Assembly: GCA_011037195.1 (NCBI GenBank)
Contig: JAAEAF010000274.1
Coordinates: 310,001 to 374,000 of the forward strand
DNA length: 64,000 nucleotides
Direction of reading: 5' to 3'
From: Triatoma infestans
Lineage: Eukaryota; Arthropoda; Insecta; Hemiptera; Reduviidae
This document shows positions 1-30,572 of this stretch, piece after piece. The notes under the pieces are model-generated. The model was given only the letters and a program-made list of their open reading frames with translations. It was not told the DNA's origin and searched no databases. Made by a program: the position numbers and the translations under genes. How positions within the stretch are numbered: position 1 is the first letter of the stretch; every line of letters starts with the position of its first letter.

Positions 1-19300
<19,300 letters not shown>

Positions 19301-19800
19301 AGCCTTAACCTTTTCTTTCATTTTGTTTGATTACATGAAGAATCTCGCCGCTTTTTACGTCAATAATTAGTGAAGTTATCTTTGTATTATACATGTTTTC
19401 TTTTTTAAAAAAAATAATTATATTGTACATAATTATAACATGTCTTAATTATTCGGAAAAGTTACATTTTTATTGTAAATTGTAGCCGTTCAAGGGTAAA
19501 CTATAGCTTTATTTATTTACTTTAAAAATCCATAAGAATAGTATGGAATTTTAACTGATATGATTACATTAAAAGAAATGTAAATGTTGTATATTTATAG
19601 ACATAAGTCTTCTTAAAGCATTTAACCTTTTTGAAGGTACAAAATATTCCATTTTTGTGATAGTAATGTACTGAGTATTCTTATAAAGAAATATACTATT
19701 GGTGAAGTTTATAATAAAACTGAAAATTTGATTTGCTGTTTTTTCATAAATTGACAAAAAAAAAAAGAAAAATATAAATAAAAACACAGACTTGCTCTTC
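19301..19800 (+). terminator. FASN 3' UTR with candidate poly-A signals
   Basis: AT-rich sequence after the stop codon. AATAAA hexamers occur at 19713-19718 and 19777-19782. Either could end the transcript; cDNA would be needed to choose. Confidence 0.45.
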
Positions 19801-20470
19801 TAGGTAAAACCCATGTAGGGCCCCGCGTCCCAAATTGTGGAATGTAAAAAAAATTTGGTTAATGTTCCAAAATGTAATGTAATTTTTATATTTGTGAAAT
19901 GTTGCAAAGTCACTATTAAATTCACCGCAGAAATATGAAAGTTATGCAATGCTGGTTGTGGTGACCTGGACAAATTTTGCCATTTTTTGCTGCGTTTATT
20001 ACGAAAGTTTAGAAAGAACTAAATTATCCACCATTAGAGTCATGGCAAAATTATGCTAGTTGTATTATCCAAACCATATTATCCGCTATTCTTTTCGATT
20101 TTTTTTTTTTGCTAGTGATATATGGAATAAGTAATAATTGCATTCAATTATTATTATTATCGAGATATTCATCAGGATCGATTAAAATAAAACAAATTGC
20201 TAAACTTATAACTAATTGTGGGTTTTCGCGTTATTTGGTTTATATATATAAACACAAACACACACACCATTTTCTAAAAACTACTATTTTTGACTCAGGG
20301 ACCCCATAAATGTGTATATCCAGTGATAAATCGATATCAGAAAATATGACACGATTACAATACATCATCTTATTAGGAGTAAGGGAGAGTAAGAATTAAA
20401 AAGATTTTAAACATTTTTTTTTCATTTTATTTAGCAAAAGTGATGTATACAAGTAAACAAGTAAATGTAT

Positions 20471-20788
20471 TGTTGTGATGGTTGGTTCCGCAGAGCTGGA
20501 AAGCATCAGAGATATTTTCCGTGGTAGCCTGCTTGATTTTGTGGTCATCGACCGGTTTGGGCGTTCGCCCATCTTCAGGATGCGTTTTTTCAGACAGTGT
20601 GACAACACAGACTTGTAGAGAGCAAACTTTGTTTTCACACTCCTCCTCAGAGTGCGAAAACAAAGTTTGCTCTGTACAAGTCTGTGTTGTCACACTGTCT
20701 GAAAAAAAAGCATCCTGAAGATGGGCGAACGCCCGAAACCGGTCGATGACCACAAAATCAAGCAGGCTACCACGGAAAATGTCTCTGA
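20471..20788. mobile_element. Hammerhead-bearing fold-back element, copy B
   Basis: Two inverted arms of about 150 bases with a very short centre (near 20640-20650). Flanked by a 12-base near-perfect direct repeat, AAGTAAATGTAT at 20459-20470 and AAGTAATTGTAT at 20789-20800. The left end begins TGTTGTGATGG and the right end finishes GTCTCTG. The left-arm ribozyme block (20541-20584, minus strand) lacks one base of the GAAA element; the right-arm block is complete. Confidence 0.88.
20711..20748 (+). ncRNA. Hammerhead ribozyme motif, copy B right arm (complete core)
   Basis: CATC 20711-20714, CTGAAGA 20715-20721 (CUGANGA), one U, stem II GGGC/GCCC with loop GAAC (20723-20734), GAAA 20735-20738, stem III as palindromic ACCGGT (20738-20743), cleavage-site C at 20744, GATG 20745-20748 pairing with CATC as stem I. 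All invariant core positions fit a type I hammerhead. Stem III has no loop, so in-cis folding is unlikely and a dimer, pairing two ACCGGU segments, is expected. Confidence 0.8.
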
Positions 20789-20800
20789 AGTAATTGTATA

Positions 20801-21690
20801 TAAAAAAGAGGCGTGATTGACATGAATGATAAGTGTTATCCATTGATAACCATCATTAAGTGACCAGGAGGTCGCGGAGCAATGGCGCTTCAGTCGTCTT
20901 GCAGTATTACCCGGAAGTGAGTTTGAAGAGAGAATGTGCAGCAGAGGTTTAGGATGGAGGAAGAAATTAGTATGGTATTTGAGATAGCTGGATTTTGGTA
21001 GGGTGTGTATGAATGGAATTTTCAGCTCAGTATGGATTGTTTTGTTCGAGATGTAAAAAGGAGCACCGGCGATACGACTTAAGATCTTAGATTGGAGAGT
21101 TTGTCTGTTGAGATTACTTCGTTTTGCGGTTCCGTAAAGTTCTAGCCGAAATTCCAAATCAATGCGATCAGAGCGGTATAATGTCGTCTTTTAACTTGAA
21201 GAGTCAGTTTGGAACGTTTGTCAAGGAGTCGGCAAAGAAGTCTGAAACGTTGGTTAAAGGAAATTCGTTTGAGTCTAGTATAGGGGTTCCAAGTCATCCT
21301 AGATAACGAACATAGTCTGCAGGTATAAGATTATTGTAGAGGTGGCGATGACATCTACAACGCGATGTGCTTGTTGAATGGTGGAGTGTCCACTACGGAA
21401 TCCAAACTGGTGGTGAGGAATAATTTGGAGAGAGACTAATAATGGTTGAAGGCGTAAAAGAAGTATCTTTTCGAATATTTTTCCTAAAATAGGTAGGAGA
21501 CTTATTGGTCGGTAAGAGTAAGAGCTAGCGAGATGTGTAGGTTTGTTCGGTTTGGGAACCGCCTGTACGGAAGCAAATTTCCAAAGGATAGGAAAGTATA
21601 TAGTCCTAAATATTGCATTGTAGAGAGTATTTAGATATATGATGGCTTGCGGGAAAGTTGACGAAAAATATTTGACGTTTTTAAATCGTA
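20801..21690 (-). mobile_element. Jockey-like LINE remnant, copy 1
   Basis: Read on the minus strand, about 21640-21340 encodes a reverse transcriptase start with SYRPISLLPILGKIFEKIL and HQFGFRSGHST. After an apparent internal deletion, 21160-20880 gives LELYGTAKRSNLNR and ILSRIAG, the post-RT region. Frames are broken. A sister copy is at 49663-50575. It lies directly beside fold-back copy B. Confidence 0.75.
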
Positions 21691-22211
21691 GCTAGGGCAT
21701 TTGAAACTTTTACACATTTACAATAAAATATATTGAAAATATTTTATTGGAGGGTGATTTGGTGAAAAGTGGTACGACTTCGATGAAATCCGAAAGCCCA
21801 CGGAAATAGCCGAACACCGCAAATAATGGTAGTAGGGTATTATTTGGTTAAATTTGTTGGGATAAAAATAAAAAAATTTAGAGGATGTCCCATTTAAACG
21901 GACCACTTTTGAAATAACTCTTAAACGAAGGAAGATATCTAAAAAGTGAACATAACGTTCGCTCTAGATTATGATGGTGTTCATGTTTTTTGATTTTATT
22001 GCCGCCCTTTTACATTAAATCGGTGGTTGAAAGTGGTGATTTCCTTTTGACCCCTACTATTTACTACTGTATTGAAATTATTTAAAAAATGAAGAAAAAT
22101 GCCGTTAATTTCACTTAAATATTTGAAACCGTTGCCAAGACATGCAATCATAAAAATTTTGGTCGTTGAAATATTTCTCTGTTTCATAACTAAAATTAAA
22201 AGCGGATTTTC

Positions 22212-23155
22212 TTATTAATTTCAAATAAATGAGAGAGTTCAAATGCTGATAAAACTTAGAACCTCTTTTAAAACTATAAAGGACTTAAAACTCACGTAAA
22301 ACATCATTAAACCCAAACAATATTCCAGTTTATTTACAAAAAACGATACAAAAGTATTTCTGTTTATTTAAAATGACTCCCCCGGTTTAAACAGCATAAG
22401 CGCAGTCGCTGCCCAACATATGAAATTGGTAATCGTATCATGTCTGCCGGAATTACTAAGCAGGTTTGGATTAACTCTTCCCTAAATGCTTCTGGAATTG
22501 TTGGTTCGTGGCATAAATTTTTTCTTTGAGATATCCCCAAATAAAGAAATCAAGAGGGGTTAAATCTAGCGACCTAGAAAGCCTACCAGTCCCAGTCTCC
22601 CGATTCAGCGGTTACTGAACATCTGTCTGTAATGTTTGAACAAGAATTTGGTTCCAACAAGATGATTGTCCCGCGCATTACGCCTTAGTGGCGAGGAGAG
22701 AAGTGAATGGGATGTTCCCGCTGAATCGGAAGACTGGGACTAGAGGCTAGCCTTCCAGATCGCCAGATTGAAGCGCTCTTGATTTTTTTCTGTGGGGATA
22801 CCTTATAGAAACAATTTATACCAAGAAACCTACAACTTCTTATTAAGACTTTAATTTCTATTAAGAAATTAAAGTCTTAATAGAATTACGCACTTAGAGA
22901 AGACTTAATCCAAAACTGCTTAGCAATTCCGGCAGACATCATATGATTAGCAAGTTCATCTCTTGGGCAGCGACTGCGTTTGTGCCGTTTCAGCCGGAGA
23001 GGTCCTTTTGAATGAATAGGAATTATTTTTTTATCGATTTCTGTAAATAAACTGGAAAATTGTTCTGTTTTAAGAGGTTTTACCTGATTTTTTAAGTCCA
23101 TTGTGGTTTTAAAATAGGTATTAAGTTTTATCAGCATTTGAACTCTCTTATTTAT
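22212..23155. mobile_element. Inverted pair of mariner-type transposase 3' ends
   Basis: About 400-base arms in opposite orientation (22212-22612 and 22718-23155) match each other; shared blocks include GAGAGTTCAAATGCTGATAA and CAGTCGCTGCCCAA. In each arm, reading inward to outward, there are traces of the DDE motif (RSPDL then FF near 22755-22795; its twin near 22530-22590). The terminal frames are interrupted. This is a relic of an IS630/Tc1/mariner-type element duplicated in inverted orientation. Confidence 0.6.
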
Positions 23156-23179
23156 TAGAAATTATAAGAAAATATGTTA

Positions 23180-23400
23180 ATTACTTTATGAAACAGAGAA
23201 ATAGAAAACCCCAGTCTTTGCCGTCCAAATATCCAATAAATTCATCAAAATTTAGTGAACACTTCTTGAAATACCTTTGGCGGAACTCATTCAAAATAGG
23301 GCAGATTGCTATGAAGTGTATAATTACCGAGCGAGACAATTTTATATCTTTAGTAAAGGAGTAGCCATTTAAGTACAAAAGTTCACCTCTGGCCTTCATA
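23180..23400 (-). pseudogene. LINE C-terminal fragment
   Basis: The minus strand encodes HFIAICPILNEFRQRYF, which resembles the end of insect non-LTR retrotransposon ORF2 after its CCHC motif. It is a fragment without the other domains and overlaps no gene. Confidence 0.4.
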
Positions 23401-23410
23401 ATCTACCCTA

Positions 23411-24050
23411 TCGACCGCGCATCAAGCTCACTATAGAAAATGTTAGCATTAGGGTTTAAGTTTTTATAGAGTTTATATGTTGCTGGCTAGTTAAGGATTT
23501 TGATCTAAAACTATAAATCAAATTGATTTTCACTTTGTTAAGAATTTCGCTTTATTTAGTATTGCTATAGAGATAGTAATCTGTATTAATTTCGTATTCA
23601 GTATTCAACCTGCCCCAATCTTTGTACCAGAAAAGTTTTACTATCTATATATAATTCTTCATGAAAGTATTTGTCTGTTTTAATTTATGGGCTATTTTAT
23701 ATTTCAATATAAACAATAGTTATGTTTAGCCGTTGTTAATCAAACAAGCAAAATATTTGTTATTTTTTTATAGTTATTTTTTTATTTATCGTTATTTAGC
23801 AAAATATTAGTATAAACTTTTAAAGAAAAAAGTATTATCTTTGGCCCTAGCCAACTAATATTTTGTTTATTTTATATTAATTTTCAAAAATAAAGATTGC
23901 ATTTCGAAAAGGTCTTTATATTTAGAAATAAAAAACATAAAAAATTCGGAGGTAAAATATTTTAAAAATGATAATAAAGGTTCTCGACCGATCTATTAAT
24001 AACTGCAGGAGATCTCGAGGAGCAGTCAATAAAAATTACACTTTTTTAAA
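23411..24050. other. Intergenic, nothing recognised
   Basis: AT-rich DNA; no repeat or coding remnant that I can support. Confidence 0.5.
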
Positions 24051-24095
24051 ACTATTCCATTGTTTCGACAAATTTATTGTCTTCTTCAGGGATAA
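24051..24095 (-). ncRNA. Hammerhead-core-like motif (weak)
   Basis: On the minus strand: CTGAAGA (24089-24083), a GACAA/TTGTC stem with an AT-rich loop, then GAAAC (24066-24062). This matches the CUGANGA-stem-GAAA order, but no convincing stem I or cleavage triplet is adjacent. It may be a different or degenerate family. Confidence 0.3.
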
Positions 24096-24189
24096 AATTT
24101 AAAAAAATGTTAATAGGGGTTACATATAACTTTCATTAAACACACTAAACACAAAATATATACTAAACAAACTTGATATGACAGAAAGA

Positions 24190-24760
24190 GTTGTTGATGT
24201 AATGAGCTACATCATCAGAAAATGAAAAACCTTTCTTCCCCTGGGATTCCAGGGAACAGAAGCGTTAAGCTTTCACCTAAAGTAACATGTCAGTACTGTA
24301 TGGTTCCGCCACCTTTTTAACATTAATTTATATTAGAAAAATTGCTAGAATTCTAAATTTGAAGAAAATCGGTTAACCGGAATTGCAATATTACAGAATA
24401 CGTTTTTGAGATTTTTGGAGATTTCACGATGACGATTATAAAGATTTCCTTTAAATAAAAACTGCACGTGATATAATCCTACCATTTTTATTTGTAACAT
24501 TTTTCTGAAAAAATTGTTTTATATGGTTCTGAAGAATCTGAGTCGTTAAAATAAATATGTTTGTTAAAAATTATTGGCGCTCTCTACAAGTAATCAGTGT
24601 CTGCCTGCCTCTGTTCGTAGGCTGGTAATTGCTCCCCCATGACCTGTATTTATGTTAGGACATATGAGCAAAATTTGAAGTTTAAAGAAAATTTCATTTT
24701 ATATATAACTGGAGTGAGAGGATTAAGAGAAAATCGTGTTTCACAAAGAAACAAGGAGAA
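24190..24760 (-). repeat. Interspersed repeat X, copy 2
   Basis: Parallels the copy at 6051-6850 over several hundred bases, with the shared GGTTAACCGGAA, ATTTCCTTTAA and CAAAATTTGAAGTTTA blocks. Same orientation as copy 1. Non-coding. Confidence 0.55.
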
Positions 24761-24764
24761 ACTA

Positions 24765-27470
24765 CTTAATAATCCCGATCTTAAAACCGTGTAAACCAGT
24801 TAATGAATGTAATTCATATCGTCCCATTTCTCTATCTTCTTGCTTGTTAAAACTAGGGAAAGAATTGTTAAAGCACGATTTGAATGGTGGTACTTAGAAA
24901 GTAACTCCCTCTCACCCGAATCACAGTTTGATTTTAGGAAGGGAAAGACAATTTCGGATTGCCAGTGTTTATTATTTATTATCCGATGCAGAAATCCCAT
25001 TCACCTCTAACAATTCAGTAATGGCAGCCTTCTTGGACATTTCTGGAGCCTATGATAATGTGCATCTTGGTTACACGTAGGTTATTTGCTAAAGGAGAAT
25101 CTCGAAAATTTGTGAATAATATACTAAATATAAATACGAGATTTATATTTGATCAAATTGGTGTGCCTAAAATTACCCAGGTTGTTTTGCCTCAGGGGAG
25201 CATTTTAAGCTGTTTTCTTTACGCTGTATATGCATCAGACCTTCCTAGATCTGCCATCCTTAAGTTAAACTTATTCAATGTGCAGGCGATATTTGTGTAT
25301 ATAGCGCAAAACAGAACGTTAGTGCTCGTGTAGAAAACGTAGATCTCGCTATGAAAAAATTCTTCGACTGCACCTAAAATAATGCCTTATTTTTACTGTA
25401 GCTAAATGTGTCGTTTGTCCATTCAGTAAAAAACGATCGTTACCTGTGGGGAACGAAATTAGACTGGAAGGCACTCTACTTCTCTGCAAAATGAAAGTGC
25501 GATTCTTAGGATTGTTACTAGATAGAAAACTAAAATGGACCACTCATATTAATGAACTAAAGCAGAAAAATACGTAATACGGATGATCTGCTTTAAAAAC
25601 TGGGGAACCGATCCATCACAGTTTGGCTTTAGGAAGGGAAAGACAATTTCGGATTGCCACTCTTTATTCTTATCCGATACAGAAATCCCATTCACCTCTA
25701 ACAATTCAGTAGTGCAAGCCTTCTTGGATATTTCTGGAGATTATAATAATGTGCATCTTGGTATTACACCACGCAAGTTACTTGCAATCTTATTGTAAGT
25801 TTGCAGTTGATGGCTACAAAATTGGGAAATTTGTAGCAGCTGCTACAAAATAAGCACCTAAATGTAAATGATCCCTCAATTACACGTAAGTATAAGTTTG
25901 CAGTTGATGGCTACAAAATTGGGAAATTTGTAGCAGCTGCTACAAAATAAGCACCTAAATGTAAATGATCCCTCAATTACACGTAAGTTACTTGCCAAGA
26001 GCTATTTGTGATTTCGACTGTATGTTTTATAGTAGGGCTTAAAAATTAAACTCCACGCTTAGAAGGATTCAGTAAAAGTGCCAAAATTGTGCGTGGAATA
26101 CCTTAATAGTACTCCTCGTCTTTAAGGTAGCAAATGAAACACAGAAGAAGGATGCTAACAGACCGCTACATCTTAAGAAGTATTTCTTTATCTCCAACAG
26201 TTTCAAGTAAAATCAGCTCCTTATCAGTCAGTAATGTTTTCACCTATGCCTCCTTGAAAAAAAGTTACCCCACCAATTGCGGATAGTTTTCTGGAACTGA
26301 CTGAGTTCCAATCAGCAATAATTTGTTCTGTTAAGATACCAATATTTCTTTGCGATTATAATTCTCTGATGATGAATACATCCATTGATATACATGCCTG
26401 ACTACAAAGAAAGAATTCATCTTCAGACTATTAATACATTTCGTGAAGATGTTTCGCATTTTTTACCAGATACTCAGATTATATATATACATTGATTGCT
26501 CCGAAATTGGGAAATTCGTAGGAGCTGCTTACTATGATCCCTCAAGTAAAAAAAAAAAAAAAAAATGTAAGTTACCACAGGCAATGGCAGAACATTTTTT
26601 TCGCTGAGTCAGTAGCCTTCATTGAAGCTCTGAATATATAGAAAATGTAAATACAAAGAAAGTAGCTATTATGTCTTACTGTAAAATTCTATTAGATTCT
26701 CTGGCCAATTTTCATTTTAAGTTCAATACTTCACATTTTACATAGAAATAATTAAGTTAATTCACAACATTAAAGCTCAAAAAAAGTTACTCAAACTAGA
26801 CTGATCAGAGGGCATGTCCAAATCGCTGGAAATGTAGCCGGTAGCGTAACCAAGCAGGCTGGTGTATGGTAAATTATAAACTTCCCTTTACGGATTTTAG
26901 TCAAATCGATCGGAATAGTATTAATTAGTTAAATAAATGGCTGAGAGAATATGAATCGATTGACAAAGGAGTTCTCTATAAGAGAAGTAATCTTCTAATA
27001 GGCTTGAAATCTTGGTTTCTTGATTTAAATTTAAATAGAAGAAGCATCAGGATTATTCACAGAATCAGATCCAATCATGGGCTCTGTGGAGTCAACTAAT
27101 AGGAATAGAAAGAGCCAGGACTAATGTGTGTACAGTATGCGATAGATTTGAGGACATAGAGCATATTCTGATGGAATGTAAAAAATATGTAGTATCTATA
27201 AAGATAAGTTGTTCAGCTCTCTTCAAAAGAAGATTAAAATTCATTCAATTACATTGGCATCATACATGAAGTTAGACCCATCAGCGACGCGAACTAGTAG
27301 AATTTTAATGATGGATGCATTAGAGAGTAAGTTTAAACGATTTAGTAGTAGGATTGGTTTTTGGCTATAATTACGAATTAAATTGCACGTAAGATACATT
27401 GAACATGTTCTTGAATCGTTGGCTAATGGCTTCAGGCAAAGGCAAAAAAAAAGAGTGTTCACAGCAGATT
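24765..27470 (+). mobile_element. Degenerate RNase H-bearing LINE
   Basis: Non-LTR retrotransposon ORF2 relic. In order: SYRPISLSSC (about 24810-24840), FLDISGAYDNVHL (25031-25070), a mutated YADD region near 25270-25310 where the sequence reads CAGD, a second copy of the RT start (25597-25798), a 97-base tandem duplication (25801-25994), an RNase H start IGKFVGAAYYDPS (26489-26550), FAESVAFIEALN, and a cysteine/histidine tail VCTVCDRFEDIEHILMECKKY (27121-27190). Many stops and frameshifts and a lost catalytic aspartate show that it is dead. Clade within the Jockey/R1/I group is uncertain. Confidence 0.75.
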
Positions 27471-27639
27471 TTTTTTTTACTTAGAACAATATTGCACAGG
27501 TATCTGTGTGCAAAGCAGTATTACAATAGTACTGGGGAAATCTAAATAATAGAGAAGAAGAAAAGTATGTAACGCCCGCCGAGCACAGCTGGAAAATCCT
27601 GTATCGCAAATATGTTTATTATCAGACAGCTGATTGAAA

Positions 27640-28560
27640 AGTGTAGAAAGTGAAGGAAAGGAAGAAAGAGCTGCACTGAGCTTTCATCGATTTGAAAAAG
27701 GCGTATGATGAGGTCCCCAGAGAAAAAATATGGAGAGCCATGCGGTAATTGAAATAGAAGAATGCCTGGTACTGGCAGTGCAAAGGAGTAAGCCGGTAAT
27801 TTGTACCAGGTGAAAGAGGGAGGAAATTTGTGACAACGGTTTGAGGCTTCCAAGGGATTGAAATAGGGGCGTAGCCTGTTCCCTACTTATTAAAAATCTA
27901 TCTGGACCGAGTGATGAAGGAGTGGTTATGGAAATGTGGAGAAATGGGTCTGCCAATCGAAAGTGAGCAACTCAGTACCTTTTTTTTTGCGAACGACCAA
28001 GTAGTTATAGCCCAAGAAAAAGAAGATCTTGAGATGATGATGAGAAAACTAAAGGACGAACAGGGGAATGAGTAAGATGTCTTTATCGAGCAGGACAGGT
28101 GCAAGAGAGTGAAATTCTTCAAGTATCTGGTTTAGTTTTGGAAGGAGCGGGAGGATGTGAAGAAGACATTAAAAAGAGTATTGAACTGGACCGCAAAGCA
28201 GTGAAAATGATTCACCCAGTGCTGTGAATAAGTCCTTATCCATGAACCTCCACCTGAAATGTCTGAGCGAAAGTGAAATGTATTATTAGAAATGGATTAT
28301 TGGAGAAGATGCGTACAAAAGACCAGGATGGATAAGGTGAGCAATGTAGATATATATAACGAAGGAGATGGGAGTAAAGGAAACAATGGAAAAAGAGAGG
28401 ATTAAAAGGAAAGAATGGATTTGGTATGGACATCTCAGAAGAATGCCGGAAGGGTGAGAGCATGGAAAAGAAGTAGGACAGCGAGGAGACGAAAGGAAGC
28501 AATTGAGTAGCTGATGGCGGGAAGAGGGTTGAGGGATCCATACTGGTTGGATATGGAGTT
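27640..28560 (+). mobile_element. Second degenerate LINE (RTE-like reverse transcriptase)
   Basis: Contains FIDLKKAYDEVPREKIWRAM (27682-27745), then FFANDQVVIAQEKEDLEMMM (about 27979-28040) where a catalytic DD pair would be expected, and a C-terminal RKEWIWYGHLRRMPEG block (28400-28460). Frames are broken by stops. The motif wording differs from the LINE just upstream, so this is a different element. The opposite-strand reading frames here are shadows. Confidence 0.65.
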
Positions 28561-30264
28561 TTGGATTGACCTAACTTATTTAAAACTACTTAGAATAATT
28601 GTGGCAACCGAAATGTGCTTTTTTGTTTGAATTTTGGTTCGGGGAAAAGTTTTCTTTTTTCCCATACATTCGGGCGGTCCCTCATCTTGCACTCATCACA
28701 CCCGCCTGGGAATAGATTTCCCAACCCCTTCCCTGGACGAAAGTCACTCAATTTATTCTTTCTCCCTTTCAATCTTTTTGTATCAACTATTTTAAAATTT
28801 AAGCCATTTAGTTGCTATATTTATTTTCATTACTTTTTTCCATCAGTTTGATGAACTTACTTCTCAGGATCAACCAAGTTTCTTTAATCAATCCCAAAAA
28901 TATTTTTTACATTAATACCGAAACTGAAAATTAATATTAAATTTAATTTGAAGGAAGGAAGGAAAAACCTGCAGCTCAGGGGGAAGGGTTAATTAAGGAT
29001 ACTTCTAATTCTTTGGTGTCTGTATGTTATTTAATTTGAATTGATATAAATGCTACATCAAACTTTGAAACGTTTAGAAAATCAGGAATTTCTTACTTGA
29101 AAAGATTTCTCTGGCCTTTGTTATATAAGCATTTCCTTATAACTTAAGGTTTGACGATTTGGAAACCATTTTATAAATTAATAAAATTTGGTATTTATAA
29201 AGAAATCTTATCGAGCATACAACATGAAAACATTTTATTTTTAAAAACTCATGAACAAGAGCTAATTATAAATTATATTACTTTTCTTGGCAGCTTGAGT
29301 ATATTTATATATGTGTACTGCGTGAATTTATTCACATTATTGTACTGCTAATTTTACTTATGATTTGACAAGGGGATAATTTTATACAGGACAAAAGAAT
29401 GCTCTTTTTTAGAACTATCCATCTTTTTTTCTCACCGATCGTTTTGATTGTTTAGAAATGGGGTTCTGAATTTTTATATTCATTCATAATAGGAGTAAAT
29501 ATTGTAAATTTCACCTTCTTTTATGGAGGTTTTCTAATAATGCAGAAAACTAATTTCTATTCCTCTAATTTCTATCTTATTGCTCTAAATTAAAGTATGA
29601 AAAATAGTGATAAAGACGTTATTATTCAACTCACCTTAAATAGGATTTAGGGAATTGAAATAGAAGAAAGAATTAGATGAAACTGGTACAAATTTTTTGT
29701 TTCCACAATTACTGTCGGTTTACAGAAAAATTAATCCGGATTTTTTGAATTTTATGTAATTTAATTGCTTGCACATCGAAGAGCTGTTTTTAATCTTAAA
29801 TAAAAAACGCTAAATAAGAATTCCATTAATTGGTAATTTGTGTGTCCTAATTTTTGTAACTTCCAACGTATACTTTTAACCAAGACGCAGCTAATTTTCT
29901 AGTAATTTATTATCCATCGCTATTTTGCTTTTTCCCGCAGTAGCTTGCAATCCTATAATATAATAATAATAATAATAATAAAATAAAATACAATAATTTA
30001 AGACATCAGTTTTAGAATTGGACGCAACCTTTACTTAACATACAAAGCGGTTACAAACGATATGAAATTATTTTATACATGTCCTTTGTTCAGTGCTAGA
30101 AGCTATTATCTTAAAAAAAAAGATGCAAATCTTGAAGATCCTCAATAATAAGTGAAATGTCGATCCGTGGTCACAATTTACAATATTTGTAAAAACTTTA
30201 TCTCATAGGATCCAAATGGCTTATTTATGGCTATTTTGCATTTATCTTCTTTAGTAACGGATTA
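28561..30264. other. Intergenic
   Basis: No gene remnant seen. An AAT microsatellite lies at about 29957-29985. The 28620-28760 stretch is more GC-balanced and carries overlapping short frames on both strands, with no recognised product. Confidence 0.5.
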
Positions 30265-30270
30265 ATATGT

Positions 30271-30566
30271 TGTGGTTGGTTCTGCAGAGCTAGAAAGCAT
30301 CAGGATATTTTCCGTGATAGCCTGCTTCTTTTTGTGGTCATCAACCGGTTTCGGGCGTTCGCCTATCATCAGGATGTTTCTCTAAATATAGTGTGGTAAC
30401 GTAGACTTGCACAGAGCAAATTTAGTTGATACACTCGAGTTGATAGCTGGCTTTTATAATTGAGTTGGTCAACTACTGCTTTGACAAAAAACACCCTCAT
30501 GATGGGCGAACGCCCGAAACCGTTTGGTAACAACAAAAAAAAGCAGGCTATCACGGAAAATAACTC
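30271..30566. mobile_element. Hammerhead-bearing fold-back element, copy C
   Basis: Diverged inverted arms with the family end GTTGTGGTTGG on the left and the AGGCTATCACGG block on the right. Short flanking repeat TAATAT at 30265-30270 and 30567-30572, probably an eroded target duplication. The left arm keeps a ribozyme core on the minus strand. The right arm reads CTCATGA where CTGATGA is needed and has lost the ACCGGT palindrome. Confidence 0.8.
30339..30376 (-). ncRNA. Hammerhead ribozyme motif, copy C left arm (CUGAUGA variant)
   Basis: Minus strand: CATC 30376-30373, CTGATGA 30372-30366, stem II AGGC/GCCC with loop GAAC, GAAA 30352-30349, ACCGGT, T at 30343 as the cleavage base (GUU), GATG. 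This copy has the classical CUGAUGA core. One stem II pair is a mismatch (A opposite C). Confidence 0.68.
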
Positions 30567-30572
30567 TAATAT

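Noticed and set aside
27542..28541. Overlapping minus-strand frames of 74-103 codons
   Set aside because: They are antisense to the RTE-like reverse transcriptase relic and are rich in S, F, L and P, as expected of shadow frames.
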